Part shown: piece after piece, positions 1-9,123 of the stretch
Layout of the letters: each line of letters begins with the position of its first letter
How positions within the stretch are numbered: position 1 is the first letter of the stretch
Source: CAYVQF01 sp964454015
Lineage (GTDB): Bacteria > Myxococcota_A > Bradymonadia > UBA4248
Length of the DNA stretch: 64,000 nucleotides
Reading direction: 5' to 3'
Assembly (NCBI GenBank): GCA_964454015.1
Contig: CAYVQF010000028.1
Coordinates: 1-64,000 of the forward strand
Notes under the pieces: generated by a model
Told to the model about the DNA's origin: nothing
Databases searched by the model: none
What the model saw: the letters and a program-made list of their open reading frames with translations, nothing else
Made by a program: the position numbers and the translations under genes

Positions 1-144
1 GCGAAAGTGTCCGGTCGTGTGCAATGTAAGATGATTGACAAGCGCACATAGGTGACCCGACAAAGGAACTTGCGCCCCTTCGCTGCGAGCAGACCGCTCC
101 CCCCCCCTAGCACCCCAACACCGCAGACTGCCCCACACCCAAGC

Positions 145-3100
145 TCAAGGGCAGACCACGTTCCAGTTCTGCACCGAGTCCAGTGGCGCCAGCGGGAAGT
201 TCGGCCAGCCCGCAAAAGTCGATGACCCGACACCACCGTTCACCCCTGGCGCACCGTTGACCCCATTCTTGGCCGCCACCGTTGCCGTACCGCCAAGCCC
301 CCCCAGACCGCGCTCCCCCGCCGCGGTCAACACCTGGATCGAGGGACTGGCGCCACCGCGCGCGACCACATAAAGCGTCCCACCGTTGCCACCGGCACCG
401 CCGCCACCACCGTGACCGGCCTGCTCTTCCGTCCCCCCCCCGCTGCTATCGCCACCAGCACCACCCTGGCCACCATTGGCGCCGCGCAGATCCACCACCC
501 CATCGCCGATGACCGCACCCCGGCTCTGGATATACACCAACTGCCCGTGGCCACCCCGATAACCACCGCTCGCCATGCCACCCAAAGGCGCACAAACCGG
601 ACCATCTTGGCCATCCTCGCCAACCTGCGTCGCCCCGGGGATCACCACACCACTACACCCTAGCCCTTGGCCACTCGCAAATTGGCTCGCGTTGCCATGA
701 CAGCCACCACCATTACCAAAGTATGCAGCCCCCTTGTAATCGCCCTTGCCCGTACAGGCTCCCCCATTGGCCTGGGCAAAGCTCCGCCGCAAAGCCGCCG
801 GCGACACCACGTGGTCACCACACTTGTTCGGCACCACCGCCTGGATCTGGGCTGGGGTCATCGCGTAGCCAAAGTCGGCACCCCGCGCCACGATGCTGCC
901 AAAAAGCTCGACATTGCCCGAAGCACCCAGGGTGGTCCAACTCACATTCCCCGGCAAAATCTCCAGCACCCCATCGGCGTCGATGATGATCTCCGAAAAA
1001 TCGTAGACCTGTCCCGACGCCAGCGTCACGTGCGCCTGGCCAAAGCGCGAACCCACCTGCAACGGACCCAGCGTGCCATAGGGCCAAGCATGGCAATTCG
1101 TCCAGTTGAAGGTCCCGTTGGCATTACACGTCACCGTGCCGCTGCCATAACCGGACTTGGCACAGGTCACCCCATGCAGCTCCGAGCCGGCACAAGGCAT
1201 GGTCCGCGCCACCCGGAACCCCACCAGGTTGTCGGCCGTGGCTGGGGCCTTGGTGAACTTACGCACCGCCAAGCGGGCGTTCTCGACATGGGCATACCAA
1301 TGACCACCGCGGGTAATACGGTTGCCCGCCGCCGTCGGCCCCTTGTAGTCCACCGGCGTCGGCGGATAACCTGTGCTCGTCACGCTCCACACCCACTCCG
1401 CCACGTTGCCCAACATATCGTAGAGCCCCCAAGCGTTGGGTGCCCGCGTACCCACCGTGTGGGTGCTGAAGTTGGCGTTGCCGCAGTGCCACGCGATCAA
1501 GTCCAGCTGCGGATCTAGGCTGCAGCCCGTCGCGCTGATCTCGCCGTTGTAGAAAGCATCGGGCGAACCGGCCCGCGCCGCATACTCCCACTCGAAATCC
1601 GTCGGCAATCGATAGCCATTGCAGTCCATGGAGAAGTCGATGGTGCCCGTGCAGGTGAAGTTCCCCGCACCAGGCGTCCCCGTGCACCCCGCCACCGCCA
1701 ACCCATAACAAGGCATCAAACCATAGGCCTCGGAAAGCGCGTTGGCATAAGCCAACGCATCGAACCAGCGCACGTTCTCCACGGGACAATCCATACCACA
1801 CGCCGCCCCCACGCCATCTGGCGAAAAGTAAGACGGGTTGTTCCCCATCAGCGCCAGCCACTCACCCTGGGTCACCTCGGTCTGCTTCATGAAAAACGGC
1901 CGCGAGATGAACGCATAGTGATAAGGCTCCGACGTGGGGTCAGAGCCCAGCTCTCCCGGACGCGCCCCCTTGAAATAACCACCGGGATAGATCGCCACCA
2001 TCGTCGCGTCCGGCGCGCACACCCCGCCCATGCACGCCTCACCCTGGCCACACACAGTACCGCAAGCACCGCAGTTCGTGCGCTGTCGCAGGTCCGTCTC
2101 GCAACCCGTGGCCAAATCGTTGTCGCAGTTGCCCCAGTTCTCCAAACACATCAGCGCACAGCTCCCACTGGCACAGTTGCCCATGGCATTGTCCCCAGCA
2201 CAGGGCACCCCACAAGCACCACAGTGCACCACCGTCCGCAGGCTCTCTTCGCAGCCATCGTCCCAAGTGCCGTTGCAGTTCCCCCAGCCATCCTCGCAGG
2301 CCAAGCTGCACGTCTGATTCGCACATGTCCCCAACGCATGCTCGGCAGCACATACCTGATCACAGCCACCACAATGGGCCGAAGAGTTCAGATCCGCCTC
2401 GCATCCATTGCTCTCGTCGCCGTCACAGTCCGCAAAACCAACCTCACACACCAACACCGAGCTCTCACAACCCGGCACAAGCGGGTCAATATCAGCCCAG
2501 CCCGCCTCACATTCGTAGCGACAAACACCGCCAACACAGCTCGTCCCCGCCGCCACCACGTTGGCGTGGGTGCGACAATCGTTGTCACAGTCACCACAAT
2601 GCCCAATCTCGGTCCGCGTGTTGAACCACTCCTGATGACATACCTTGTCCGAACCCGTGCAGACCCCACCACCACAGAAAGAGTCACAGCGCTGATCACA
2701 GGCGCCACAGTGCGCCAAATCCGCCTGGATATTCACCCACGTATCGCCACACAGCACCGTCCCCGTGCTGCACCGACCGTTGGTGCATGCCCCCGAGCAC
2801 AACTGGTCACAGCCACCACAGTGCTCACGATCCGTCGCCGTGTTCACACACTGCTCACCGCACACCGTAAAGGGACAACCCGTGTCCTCCTCGATCTCCA
2901 CCACATCCGGCGTCACCTCGACGATGTCCGGCGTCACCTCCACCACATCCGGCGCGTCGCACACGCAGCTCACCCACTGCCCTTGCTCGTCACAGCGCTG
3001 ACCTTGGCCCGCACCGGGCGCACAGGCGCAGTTGCCTTGCGTCGCCACGTTGCACTCCGGAGGCAGCGGTCGCACCCGCTCCTTCTCATCACACGCCACC

Positions 3101-3162
3101 AACAGCAGAGCCATTGCCAATGCCCAAAGACTCGCGCCATACACCCACTTCAAACTCGCCAT
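145..3162 (-). CDS. Cys-rich lipoprotein with SUMF1/FGE-like domain and Gly-rich C-terminus
   Basis: A 1005-residue exported lipoprotein. The start is the ATG at 3162, because GGAGG lies 6 bases upstream and it leads straight into a signal peptide with a lipobox ending LLVAC (Cys24). An acidic Val/Pro/Asp stalk (VVEVTPD repeats, about 70-92) is followed by repeated Cys units (HCGGCDxxC, CGACGxxC, GCE) to about residue 390. A sulfatase-modifying-factor/FGE-like domain then covers about 400-660 (TEVTQGEW, RLPTDFEWEYAAR, GNVAEWVW, GFRV). A long Gly-rich tail follows. The region before GFRV reads RGGHWYAHVENARLAVRK, with no cysteine where catalytic FGE carries its Cys pair, so I infer a binding or structural role rather than formylglycine synthesis. 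Cys-unit proteins of this kind are typical of Myxococcota surfaces. Confidence 0.8.
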   Translation of the reverse strand: MASLKWVYGASLWALAMALLLVACDEKERVRPLPPECNVATQGNCACAPGAGQGQRCDEQGQWVSCVCDAPDVVEVTPDIVEVTPDVVEIEEDTGCPFTVCGEQCVNTATDREHCGGCDQLCSGACTNGRCSTGTVLCGDTWVNIQADLAHCGACDQRCDSFCGGGVCTGSDKVCHQEWFNTRTEIGHCGDCDNDCRTHANVVAAGTSCVGGVCRYECEAGWADIDPLVPGCESSVLVCEVGFADCDGDESNGCEADLNSSAHCGGCDQVCAAEHALGTCANQTCSLACEDGWGNCNGTWDDGCEESLRTVVHCGACGVPCAGDNAMGNCASGSCALMCLENWGNCDNDLATGCETDLRQRTNCGACGTVCGQGEACMGGVCAPDATMVAIYPGGYFKGARPGELGSDPTSEPYHYAFISRPFFMKQTEVTQGEWLALMGNNPSYFSPDGVGAACGMDCPVENVRWFDALAYANALSEAYGLMPCYGLAVAGCTGTPGAGNFTCTGTIDFSMDCNGYRLPTDFEWEYAARAGSPDAFYNGEISATGCSLDPQLDLIAWHCGNANFSTHTVGTRAPNAWGLYDMLGNVAEWVWSVTSTGYPPTPVDYKGPTAAGNRITRGGHWYAHVENARLAVRKFTKAPATADNLVGFRVARTMPCAGSELHGVTCAKSGYGSGTVTCNANGTFNWTNCHAWPYGTLGPLQVGSRFGQAHVTLASGQVYDFSEIIIDADGVLEILPGNVSWTTLGASGNVELFGSIVARGADFGYAMTPAQIQAVVPNKCGDHVVSPAALRRSFAQANGGACTGKGDYKGAAYFGNGGGCHGNASQFASGQGLGCSGVVIPGATQVGEDGQDGPVCAPLGGMASGGYRGGHGQLVYIQSRGAVIGDGVVDLRGANGGQGGAGGDSSGGGTEEQAGHGGGGGAGGNGGTLYVVARGGASPSIQVLTAAGERGLGGLGGTATVAAKNGVNGAPGVNGGVGSSTFAGWPNFPLAPLDSVQNWNVVCP

Positions 3163-3529
3163 CGCGACCTCCGCCCTTGCCTCTCCCGCCCTCGGATTGC
3201 ATCGATCTCCACCGATCCCCGTCATTGTGCACAACAATCAACCAAGCTTCAACGATCTCTGCGATTTTACACGCCCACACCGCTCGCCCTGAGCCACCAT
3301 CGCCTCCACATTTTTACGCACGACGCCGCCGCCCCCACGGATAACCTCTCTGCGCGCACCTGCTGTGCCCCCCCCTTTGCCTCTTCTGATTCCACTCCCC
3401 ACAGGCGTGCGCACCTCCTGGCTCCCACACCAACCCAACCCATGCGCCACGTCCTCCCCCCAAGAATCCACCACAGCCACGAGTGAAACAACCACCCTCT
3501 CGGCGCATCTCCACCCCATCGAGGCCACC
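3163..3529. other. Divergent intergenic region (367 bp)
   Basis: It separates the divergent SUMF1 lipoprotein and ComM genes. Apart from the candidate minus-strand promoter and palindrome near 3224-3252, I see no gene, RNA or repeat. Reading frames that cross it are continuations of the flanking genes past their better-supported starts. Confidence 0.5.
3224..3252 (-). promoter_or_regulatory. Candidate sigma-70 promoter for the SUMF1 lipoprotein
   Basis: Read on the minus strand, TTGAAG (3252-3247) and CACAAT (3229-3224) are 17 bases apart; each matches consensus at 4 of 6 positions. The gene start is about 60 bases downstream. A perfect 10-base palindrome, TTGTGCACAA (3225-3234), overlaps the -10 element and could be an operator. 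Sequence match only. Confidence 0.4.
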
Positions 3530-5083
3530 ATGCTCGCGACCATCACCAGCGGCGCTGTCATCGGCATCCAAGGCTACCGTGTCGAAATCGAAGTCCAGAT
3601 GGGCGTCGGCATGGTCAACTTCTTCACCGTCGGACTCCCCGAGGGCGCCGTCAAAGAGGCGCGCATCCGCGTCCGCTCCGCCCTCATCGAGAGCGGCTTC
3701 GACTGGCCCCTGCGCTCCATCACGGTCAACCTCGCCCCGGCCGATATCCGCAAGGACGGCAGCGCCTTCGATCTCCCCATGGCCATCGCCCTCCTCGCCG
3801 CCGACGACCGCATCCCCTGCCACGGCGGCCGCGTCCTCCCCCAGGCCATGGTCGTCGGCGAGCTCGGTCTCTCGGGCGAAGTGCGCCCCGTGCGCGGCGT
3901 CCTCCCCCTCACCGTCGCCGCCCGCGACGCCGGCCTGCGCAGCATCTTCGTCCCCGCCGCCAACGCCGCCGAGGCCGCCCTCGTCGCCGACATGGAGGTC
4001 TTCGCCGTGGAAAACCTGGCCCAATTCGTCGCCCACCTCCGCGGCCACGCCCCCATGAGCACCACCCTCCCGCGCCACGCCACCTACCAACGCGCCCCAG
4101 GCGCCCTCGACATGGCCGACGTCAAGGGACAGAGCCACGCCAAACGCGCCTGTGAGGTCGCCGCCGCCGGCGGCCACAACCTCCTCCTCGTCGGACCACC
4201 CGGCTCGGGCAAGACCATGCTCGCCCGCCGCCTGCCCACCATCCTCCCCACCATGGGCTTCGAAGAAGCACTGGAGGTCACCACCGTCTACAGCGTCGCC
4301 GGCATCCTCGGCCACGAAGGACTGGTCAGCCAGCGCCCCTTCCGCGCCCCGCACCACACCATCAGCGACGTCGGCCTCATCGGCGGCGGCACCCCCACGC
4401 CCCGCCCCGGCGAAGTCAGCCTCGCCCACCACGGCGTCCTCTTCCTCGACGAGCTGCCCGAGTTCCGCCGCTCAGCCCTCGAAGTCCTCCGCCAACCCCT
4501 CGAAGACCAGAGCGTCAACATCACCCGGCGCCTCATCACCGTCGAATACCCCGCCAGGGTCATGCTCGTGGCCTCCATGAACGCCTGCCCCTGCGGCTTT
4601 CTCGGCAGCACCCGCCGCGCCTGCACCTGCCGCCACGATCTCGTCGAACGCTACCGCGCCAGAATCTCAGGACCTCTCCTCGATCGCATCGATCTTCAGA
4701 TCGAGGTCTCAGACATCTCCTACCGCGAGCTGCGGGCCGACACCGACCCGAGCGAGAGCTCTGACCGCATCCGCGACCGCGTCGAGACGGCGCGCCAACG
4801 CCAAAGACACCGCCTCGCGTCCACGGGCATCCACTGCAACGCCCAACTGCGCCCGCAGGAGCTCGCCCAGACCTGCCGCCTCGACCCCAAGGGCCACCAC
4901 ATCCTCGAGCGCGTCGCCGATCGCCTCGCCATGAGCGCCCGCGCCTGTGATCGCATCGTCAAAGTGGCCCGCACCATCGCCGATCTCGCCGGCAGCGAGA
5001 CCATCTGCCCGGCCCACATCGCCGAGGCCGTCGCCTTTCGCTGCCTGGACCGCTACCAGATCACCGCCGCCATCGCCAGTTGA
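3530..5083 (+). CDS. comM: YifB/ComM family Mg-chelatase-like AAA ATPase
   Basis: A 517-residue protein, the usual length for the ComM/YifB family. The family is known from Vibrio/Haemophilus ComM, a hexameric helicase that promotes branch migration during integration of transforming DNA. The ATG at 3530 is chosen because the conserved family start (MLATITSGAVIG) begins there. The N-terminal ChlI/Lon-S5-like domain covers about 10-140. The AAA core follows with Walker A GPPGSGKT at residues 222-229 and Walker B-like VLFLDELPEF. The family Cys signature NACPCGFLG...CTC and the C-terminal helical domain are present. It stands alone, divergent from the SUMF1 lipoprotein and convergent with the saccharopine dehydrogenase pair. 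All key motifs are intact. Confidence 0.93.
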   Translation: MLATITSGAVIGIQGYRVEIEVQMGVGMVNFFTVGLPEGAVKEARIRVRSALIESGFDWPLRSITVNLAPADIRKDGSAFDLPMAIALLAADDRIPCHGGRVLPQAMVVGELGLSGEVRPVRGVLPLTVAARDAGLRSIFVPAANAAEAALVADMEVFAVENLAQFVAHLRGHAPMSTTLPRHATYQRAPGALDMADVKGQSHAKRACEVAAAGGHNLLLVGPPGSGKTMLARRLPTILPTMGFEEALEVTTVYSVAGILGHEGLVSQRPFRAPHHTISDVGLIGGGTPTPRPGEVSLAHHGVLFLDELPEFRRSALEVLRQPLEDQSVNITRRLITVEYPARVMLVASMNACPCGFLGSTRRACTCRHDLVERYRARISGPLLDRIDLQIEVSDISYRELRADTDPSESSDRIRDRVETARQRQRHRLASTGIHCNAQLRPQELAQTCRLDPKGHHILERVADRLAMSARACDRIVKVARTIADLAGSETICPAHIAEAVAFRCLDRYQITAAIAS

Positions 5084-5134
5084 CCCCAAGCCGCTGACCC
5101 GGTCGGCGCGCCACCTGCGCCAAGGCGCCCTCCG

Positions 5135-5150
5135 CCCGAGGGGCCTCGGG
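5135..5150. terminator. GC-rich hairpin between convergent genes
   Basis: CCCGAG-GGGC-CTCGGG forms a 6-bp stem in the 91-base gap between the convergent comM and oxidoreductase genes. There is no U-tract on either strand, so it is at best a weak or factor-assisted terminator. Confidence 0.25.
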
Positions 5151-5174
5151 TGAAGGCAAAGACCTGGGCCAGCA

Positions 5175-6326
5175 TCAGCAGGACAGCGGCAAGGGCGTCT
5201 CGGTCGCCGTGACCTGCACCCCGCGCGCCGCCAACGCCGCCGCGAGCGCCGGCCAAAAACCGGGCTTGGCCCCCAAGACCTCGGGCGGATGCACCCCGGC
5301 AGCAATTTCACCGCGCAACAGCATCCGCGCCACGATAGCGCAGGGAAAGCCCGTAGTCCGCCCCATGGAGCTCATCCCCGTGGCCGGATCGTAGTGGTCC
5401 ACCATGTCGTAGCGGACCCGCGTCGCCACCCCGGCGAGCACCCCCTCGGCTTCGACGCGAAAAACCGTCAGATCCGCCTCACCGGGTGCAAAAGTCCACT
5501 GGGGAAAGAGCAACGCCTGGGTCAAGCGCAAGGGCACCACCTCTTGGCCATCAGCCAAGCGCACCGGCGCTTGGCCAAAAAAGCCCACCTCGCGCAACAC
5601 CCGCATCAGCTCGGCGTGCCCGGGATAGCGCAGGGTCTTCTCGCTCATCTCCGGCACGGGCAGCCGCAACAAGCTCCGCAGGCCATCGGTGTTGAAAGCC
5701 TCCAGCGTACCAATACCCGCAAATTCCAAAGCCTCGACCTCAGACAGCGCCGGGCGCACCACCTCACGCCCCCCCACCACGATCCGCGCCGGTCGCGTAT
5801 ACTCCTCGATGACATCGGCCGGAGCGAAACCCGCCTTGTAGGAGAAGGGCCACCGCCGCTCGACGGGCAGACCGCCGACATAGAAGCGAAAGCGATCCAC
5901 CCTGTCGAAGCGCGCCAGCTCATAACCCGCGAGGACATTGGTCAGGCCCGGGGCCACGCCGCAGTCCACCACCACCGCCACGCCGCCCTCGACGGCGACG
6001 TCGTTCAACGCCGTGGCGTCCTCAGCCATGAAGGCGATGTCGACACAAGGCTTGCCCGCCGCAATGACCCGCCGCAGCGTCGCCAACGCCAGATGCGACG
6101 GCATGGCGCCCACCACCACATCGGCTTGGGCGATGAGCGACTCCAGCACCCCTGGCGCGCACACGTCAGCCACCACCCTCTCTACCCGCGGCACCGCTGC
6201 CAGCGACGCCAGCGCCGCCGCGTCGATGTCGCAGATCTGCACCGCCAAGTCGGCATCGGCGGCCAAATCTCGTGCCACCACCCGACCGATCATCCCACCA
6301 CCGAGCACCACTGCGCGCTTCTGCAT
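5175..6326 (-). CDS. Saccharopine dehydrogenase-family oxidoreductase (lysine dehydrogenase-like)
   Basis: A 383-residue NAD(P)-dependent oxidoreductase. The ATG at 6326 is preferred: it is preceded by GGGAGAGGCG and opens directly on the Rossmann motif (AVVLGGGMIGRVVARDLA). The saccharopine dehydrogenase C-terminal fold follows, with VVVDCGVAPGLTNVLAGYE. The closing MGRTTGFPCAIVARMLLRGEIAAGVHPPE segment is typical of lysine-epsilon-dehydrogenase and saccharopine-dehydrogenase relatives. It lies 148 bases downstream of a second family member on the same strand, so the two probably act on neighbouring steps of lysine metabolism. Which step (saccharopine cleavage, or direct deamination of lysine) cannot be decided from sequence alone. 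Confidence 0.8.
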   Translation of the reverse strand: MQKRAVVLGGGMIGRVVARDLAADADLAVQICDIDAAALASLAAVPRVERVVADVCAPGVLESLIAQADVVVGAMPSHLALATLRRVIAAGKPCVDIAFMAEDATALNDVAVEGGVAVVVDCGVAPGLTNVLAGYELARFDRVDRFRFYVGGLPVERRWPFSYKAGFAPADVIEEYTRPARIVVGGREVVRPALSEVEALEFAGIGTLEAFNTDGLRSLLRLPVPEMSEKTLRYPGHAELMRVLREVGFFGQAPVRLADGQEVVPLRLTQALLFPQWTFAPGEADLTVFRVEAEGVLAGVATRVRYDMVDHYDPATGMSSMGRTTGFPCAIVARMLLRGEIAAGVHPPEVLGAKPGFWPALAAALAARGVQVTATETPLPLSC

Positions 6327-6347
6327 CGCCTCTCCCTCGCGTCGTGC

Positions 6348-6383
6348 GCCCTCTCCCCACGGCACATGCCGCGGGGAGAGGGC
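6348..6383. repeat. Near-perfect 36-base extragenic palindrome
   Basis: The 11-base arms GCCCTCTCCCC (6348-6358) and GGGGAGAGGGC (6373-6383) enclose a nested CGGCA-CA-TGCCG stem. The result is one long hairpin broken only by an A/C mismatch, followed on the plus strand by a second palindrome GAGGCGCCTC (6384-6393). It sits in the 5' leader of the oxidoreductase at 5175-6326, ending 22 bases before its start. It resembles REP-type extragenic palindromes. No second copy was noticed in this window. Confidence 0.6.
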
Positions 6384-6474
6384 GAGGCGCCTCGTCACTC
6401 ACTCCAAAAAAAACGGCACCACGAGGAACGCCAGCGCCAAGGGGCCAGCGGCCTCAGGCACCATGGCAACAGCC

Positions 6475-7791
6475 CTACAACACCTCGCGCGTCTCCTCGA
6501 AGTGTACCCCGAGACGCCGCATCTCGGCCATGACCGGCGTGTAGATGCGCGCGTCGTTGGGAATGTGCACCCCCGTCGCATCGATCTTGCCTTCCAAGAG
6601 CATGCGCGCCGCGATCGCCGCTGGCAGCGACACCGTCTCGGCCATGGCCGAGTCACCGTGCGGCTTGCCATAAGCCAACATGGTCGAGTTCACCCGCTCG
6701 CGGCGGTCCGGGTAGGCGATGATGAACTGGTGCTGCATCACCACCAGGTCCCGCTCCCCATCTTGGTAGCTCATCTTGGCTTGCATGATGTCCGAGAGCG
6801 CGTCCAGATAGGAGGCCGTGCGACACTGCACCACCTTCTCCGAGAAGAGCCCCAACCACGCCAAGCGCTCCAGGATGGCGTGATCCTCGGCGATGCCGAG
6901 CTTGGCAGCGCACGCCGCCCGCACCGACCCCGCGGCCGGCACCAGGCTCTGCATCATCGCAGCGTAGCTCTGTCCATTGAGCTCGGGGCGCACCGTGTCG
7001 TCCAGCAAGCCCAGATCGGCGATGGCCTTGAGGGTCTCGCACCAGCCCACGTTGCGGAAGGTCCCCCGCATCAGGGTCTTGATCTCTGGGATCCCATAGA
7101 TCTCCCGATAGGGAACGGAGTTGCGGTTCGGGTAGACCTCGAGCTCACCAAAACCAGGAACGGCCCATGGGCGCGGCTTGGCAAAGAGCTGCGGACCGGG
7201 CACATCCACCTCTTGACCGTCTTGGAGATACTTCGCGTTGTTACGCCCCGCCAAAACCACGCCCCGTGGACTCCAAGAAAACTTGTAGCCGAAGGGGTTG
7301 TCATTGGCATCTGGCGCCGGGAGACCGCCACAGAACGAGTAGAAGGTCTCGATTTTGCCGCCCGCTGCCTGAGCGCCGTGGATGATCTCCATGGCCGTCA
7401 TGTGATCGATGCCAGGATCGACGCCGATCTCATTCAAAAAAAGCAGGCCTGCGTCCCGCGCCTGAGCGTCGAGGGCCCGCATCCCGTCGCTGACATAGGA
7501 GGTCGTGATGAGGTGCCGTTTGTGCTGCAGACAGAAACCCGCCACCAAGACGTGCAGCGTGTACGGCAACAGCGAAATGGTCACCTCGTGCTCGGCGATG
7601 AGGGCCGAGAGCGCCGCCTCATCGGCCACATCCAAGGCAACGGCGACACCGTTGGGGCGCCCCTCCAGCAGCGCCTCCGCTTTGCTCACCGTGCGCGTCG
7701 CCACGGTCAACTGCACGCCATCCACATCCGTCAAATAGTGCACCAGCGGACGACTGACCAAGCCAGCTCCCAACAGCAGTACTTTGTTCAC
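6475..7791 (-). CDS. Saccharopine dehydrogenase (LYS9-like)
   Basis: A 438-residue protein resembling the L-glutamate-forming saccharopine dehydrogenase family (LYS9 / C-terminal half of AASS), which interconverts saccharopine with aminoadipate semialdehyde plus glutamate. The start is GTG at 7791, with GAGGAG 8 bases upstream. It opens with the nucleotide-binding motif KVLLLGAGLVSRPLVHYL. Diagnostic segments are TTSYVSDGMRALD, NEIGVDPGIDHMTAMEII, FYSFCGGLPAPDANDNPFGYKFSWSPRGV and MLAYGKPHGDSAMAETVSLPAAIAARMLLEGKI. It is the first gene of a minus-strand pair with the shorter family member at 5175-6326, and is divergent from the recombinase gene. Confidence 0.88.
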   Translation of the reverse strand: MNKVLLLGAGLVSRPLVHYLTDVDGVQLTVATRTVSKAEALLEGRPNGVAVALDVADEAALSALIAEHEVTISLLPYTLHVLVAGFCLQHKRHLITTSYVSDGMRALDAQARDAGLLFLNEIGVDPGIDHMTAMEIIHGAQAAGGKIETFYSFCGGLPAPDANDNPFGYKFSWSPRGVVLAGRNNAKYLQDGQEVDVPGPQLFAKPRPWAVPGFGELEVYPNRNSVPYREIYGIPEIKTLMRGTFRNVGWCETLKAIADLGLLDDTVRPELNGQSYAAMMQSLVPAAGSVRAACAAKLGIAEDHAILERLAWLGLFSEKVVQCRTASYLDALSDIMQAKMSYQDGERDLVVMQHQFIIAYPDRRERVNSTMLAYGKPHGDSAMAETVSLPAAIAARMLLEGKIDATGVHIPNDARIYTPVMAEMRRLGVHFEETREVL

Positions 7792-8033
7792 GTCTCACTC
7801 CTCATATTAGGTGATTGAACATTCGCCAATGTGCCAGGGACACCGAAAAAACCACACCTCTACACTGACACCCCCGCATCTTGCGGCAATACAAAGTACC
7901 CCGGGCCTAATGATCCTTTCAATAGACCCACGCACGAAAATCGCCGCGCACCGCCCCCATCGCGGCGAGACGCTGAACTCTGCTAAACTCGACCGACCGG
8001 GCCACTCCCCGGGGACCAAGGACGGCGGCACCC

Positions 8034-9023
8034 ATGAACCAGGATATCAACGCCTCTTTTCAAAGCTGTGTACCCGATTTCTTGACCTACTTGCGGGTCG
8101 AGCGCGGCGCATCGCCCAACACCATCGCCGCCTACCAAAGTGACTTGCACGCCCTCGCGGCCTTTCTCGCCGACGAAGGTTGCCCAGACCTGCCGCCCCA
8201 GGGACTCGACCACCTCCTCTTGCGCAAGTGGCTCGGCACCCTCTACGACCACCAAGCCCCGGCCTCCCTCGCCAGAAAGGTGGCCTGCGTGCGCTCCTTT
8301 CTCCGCTTCCTCATCCGCCGCGGCCGCCTGGAGACTTCCCCTGCCGCTTTGGTCTCCAGCCCCAAGCTCCCCCGCAAACACCGGCAATTCTTCAGCGTCG
8401 AAGAGGTCTTTCAGCTCCTCGACCCGCCCGCCAACCCCACCCCCCTCACCTTGCGTGACCTCGCCGCCTTCGAGCTCATCTACAGCGCCGGCTTGCGCGT
8501 GAGTGAAGCCATCGGCGCCAATCTCCTCGACCTCGACCTCGTCGAAGGCTGGATCAGGGTCACGGGCAAAGGCGCCAAGGAGCGCGACGTCCCCGTGGGC
8601 GCACGCGCCCTGCTCGCCCTCGAGCGCTACCTCGTCGAAGCCCGACCCCACCTCGCCGACGCCAACGGCCTCCAAGACCCCGACGCCATCTTCCTCAACC
8701 ACCGCGGCGGCCGCATCACGACGCGCTCCATCCACCGCCTCCTCAAAGCGCGGCAGCTCGCCCTGGGCATGCCCGCCGACGTCAGCCCCCACGGCCTGCG
8801 CCACGCCTTCGCAACCCACCTCCTCGACTCGGGCGCCGACCTGCGCGCCATTCAAGACATGCTCGGCCACGAGAGCCTCTCTACCACCGCCCGCTACACC
8901 CACAACTCACTGGGCCGCCTCATGGAAGTCTACGACCGCGCCCACCCGCGCGCCCAGCGCAAGCCACGCCCACCTGCCCCACCACAGCCCTCCCCCGCCG
9001 CCGAACCCGACGCCGATTCCTGA
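8034..9023 (+). CDS. xerC: Tyrosine recombinase XerC/XerD
   Basis: A 329-residue site-specific tyrosine recombinase that would resolve chromosome dimers at dif together with a partner Xer protein. The SAM-like core-binding domain covers about 10-100. The catalytic domain follows with all six expected residues: Arg155 (GLRVSE), Lys179 (TGKGAKER), His253 and Arg256 (SPHGLRHAFATHLL), His279 (LGHESLSTTARYTH) and the nucleophile Tyr288. Length is slightly above the usual 300 residues because of a Pro-rich tail after 305. There are no phage or integron genes beside it, so the housekeeping role is favoured. XerC is preferred over XerD only on general appearance. Confidence 0.85.
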   Translation: MNQDINASFQSCVPDFLTYLRVERGASPNTIAAYQSDLHALAAFLADEGCPDLPPQGLDHLLLRKWLGTLYDHQAPASLARKVACVRSFLRFLIRRGRLETSPAALVSSPKLPRKHRQFFSVEEVFQLLDPPANPTPLTLRDLAAFELIYSAGLRVSEAIGANLLDLDLVEGWIRVTGKGAKERDVPVGARALLALERYLVEARPHLADANGLQDPDAIFLNHRGGRITTRSIHRLLKARQLALGMPADVSPHGLRHAFATHLLDSGADLRAIQDMLGHESLSTTARYTHNSLGRLMEVYDRAHPRAQRKPRPPAPPQPSPAAEPDADS

Positions 9024-9123
9024 CGGCCCCAAGCGCCATGGTTAAGAGGTGGACGACAGCTCCTAGCGCGGCGGCCCGGCGCGAGAGACCTTCATCCCAA
9101 AGCAGCACGGCCCCACCCGCAGC

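Noticed and set aside
35..40. TTGACA on the plus strand as a -35 element
   Set aside because: No -10-like hexamer at 16-18 bases and no plus-strand gene follows.
99..107. Run of nine C residues
   Set aside because: Non-coding homopolymer downstream of a gene; no structure or function is evident.
1918..3486. 522-codon plus-strand frame opposite the SUMF1 lipoprotein
   Set aside because: Arg/His/Thr-rich shadow of the Cys-repeat gene, extending into the intergenic region without a ribosome site.
5938..7818. 626-codon plus-strand frame opposite the saccharopine dehydrogenase genes
   Set aside because: It is antisense to conserved enzymes and its translation shows no family motif.
7881..7913. 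TTGCGG and TAATGA as a promoter for the recombinase gene
   Set aside because: The spacing is 21 bases, too long for a sigma-70 promoter.
8034..9023. XerC-type gene considered as an integrase of a mobile element
   Set aside because: No phage, integron or transposition genes, no repeats or tRNA nearby, and sequence features fit the housekeeping recombinase.
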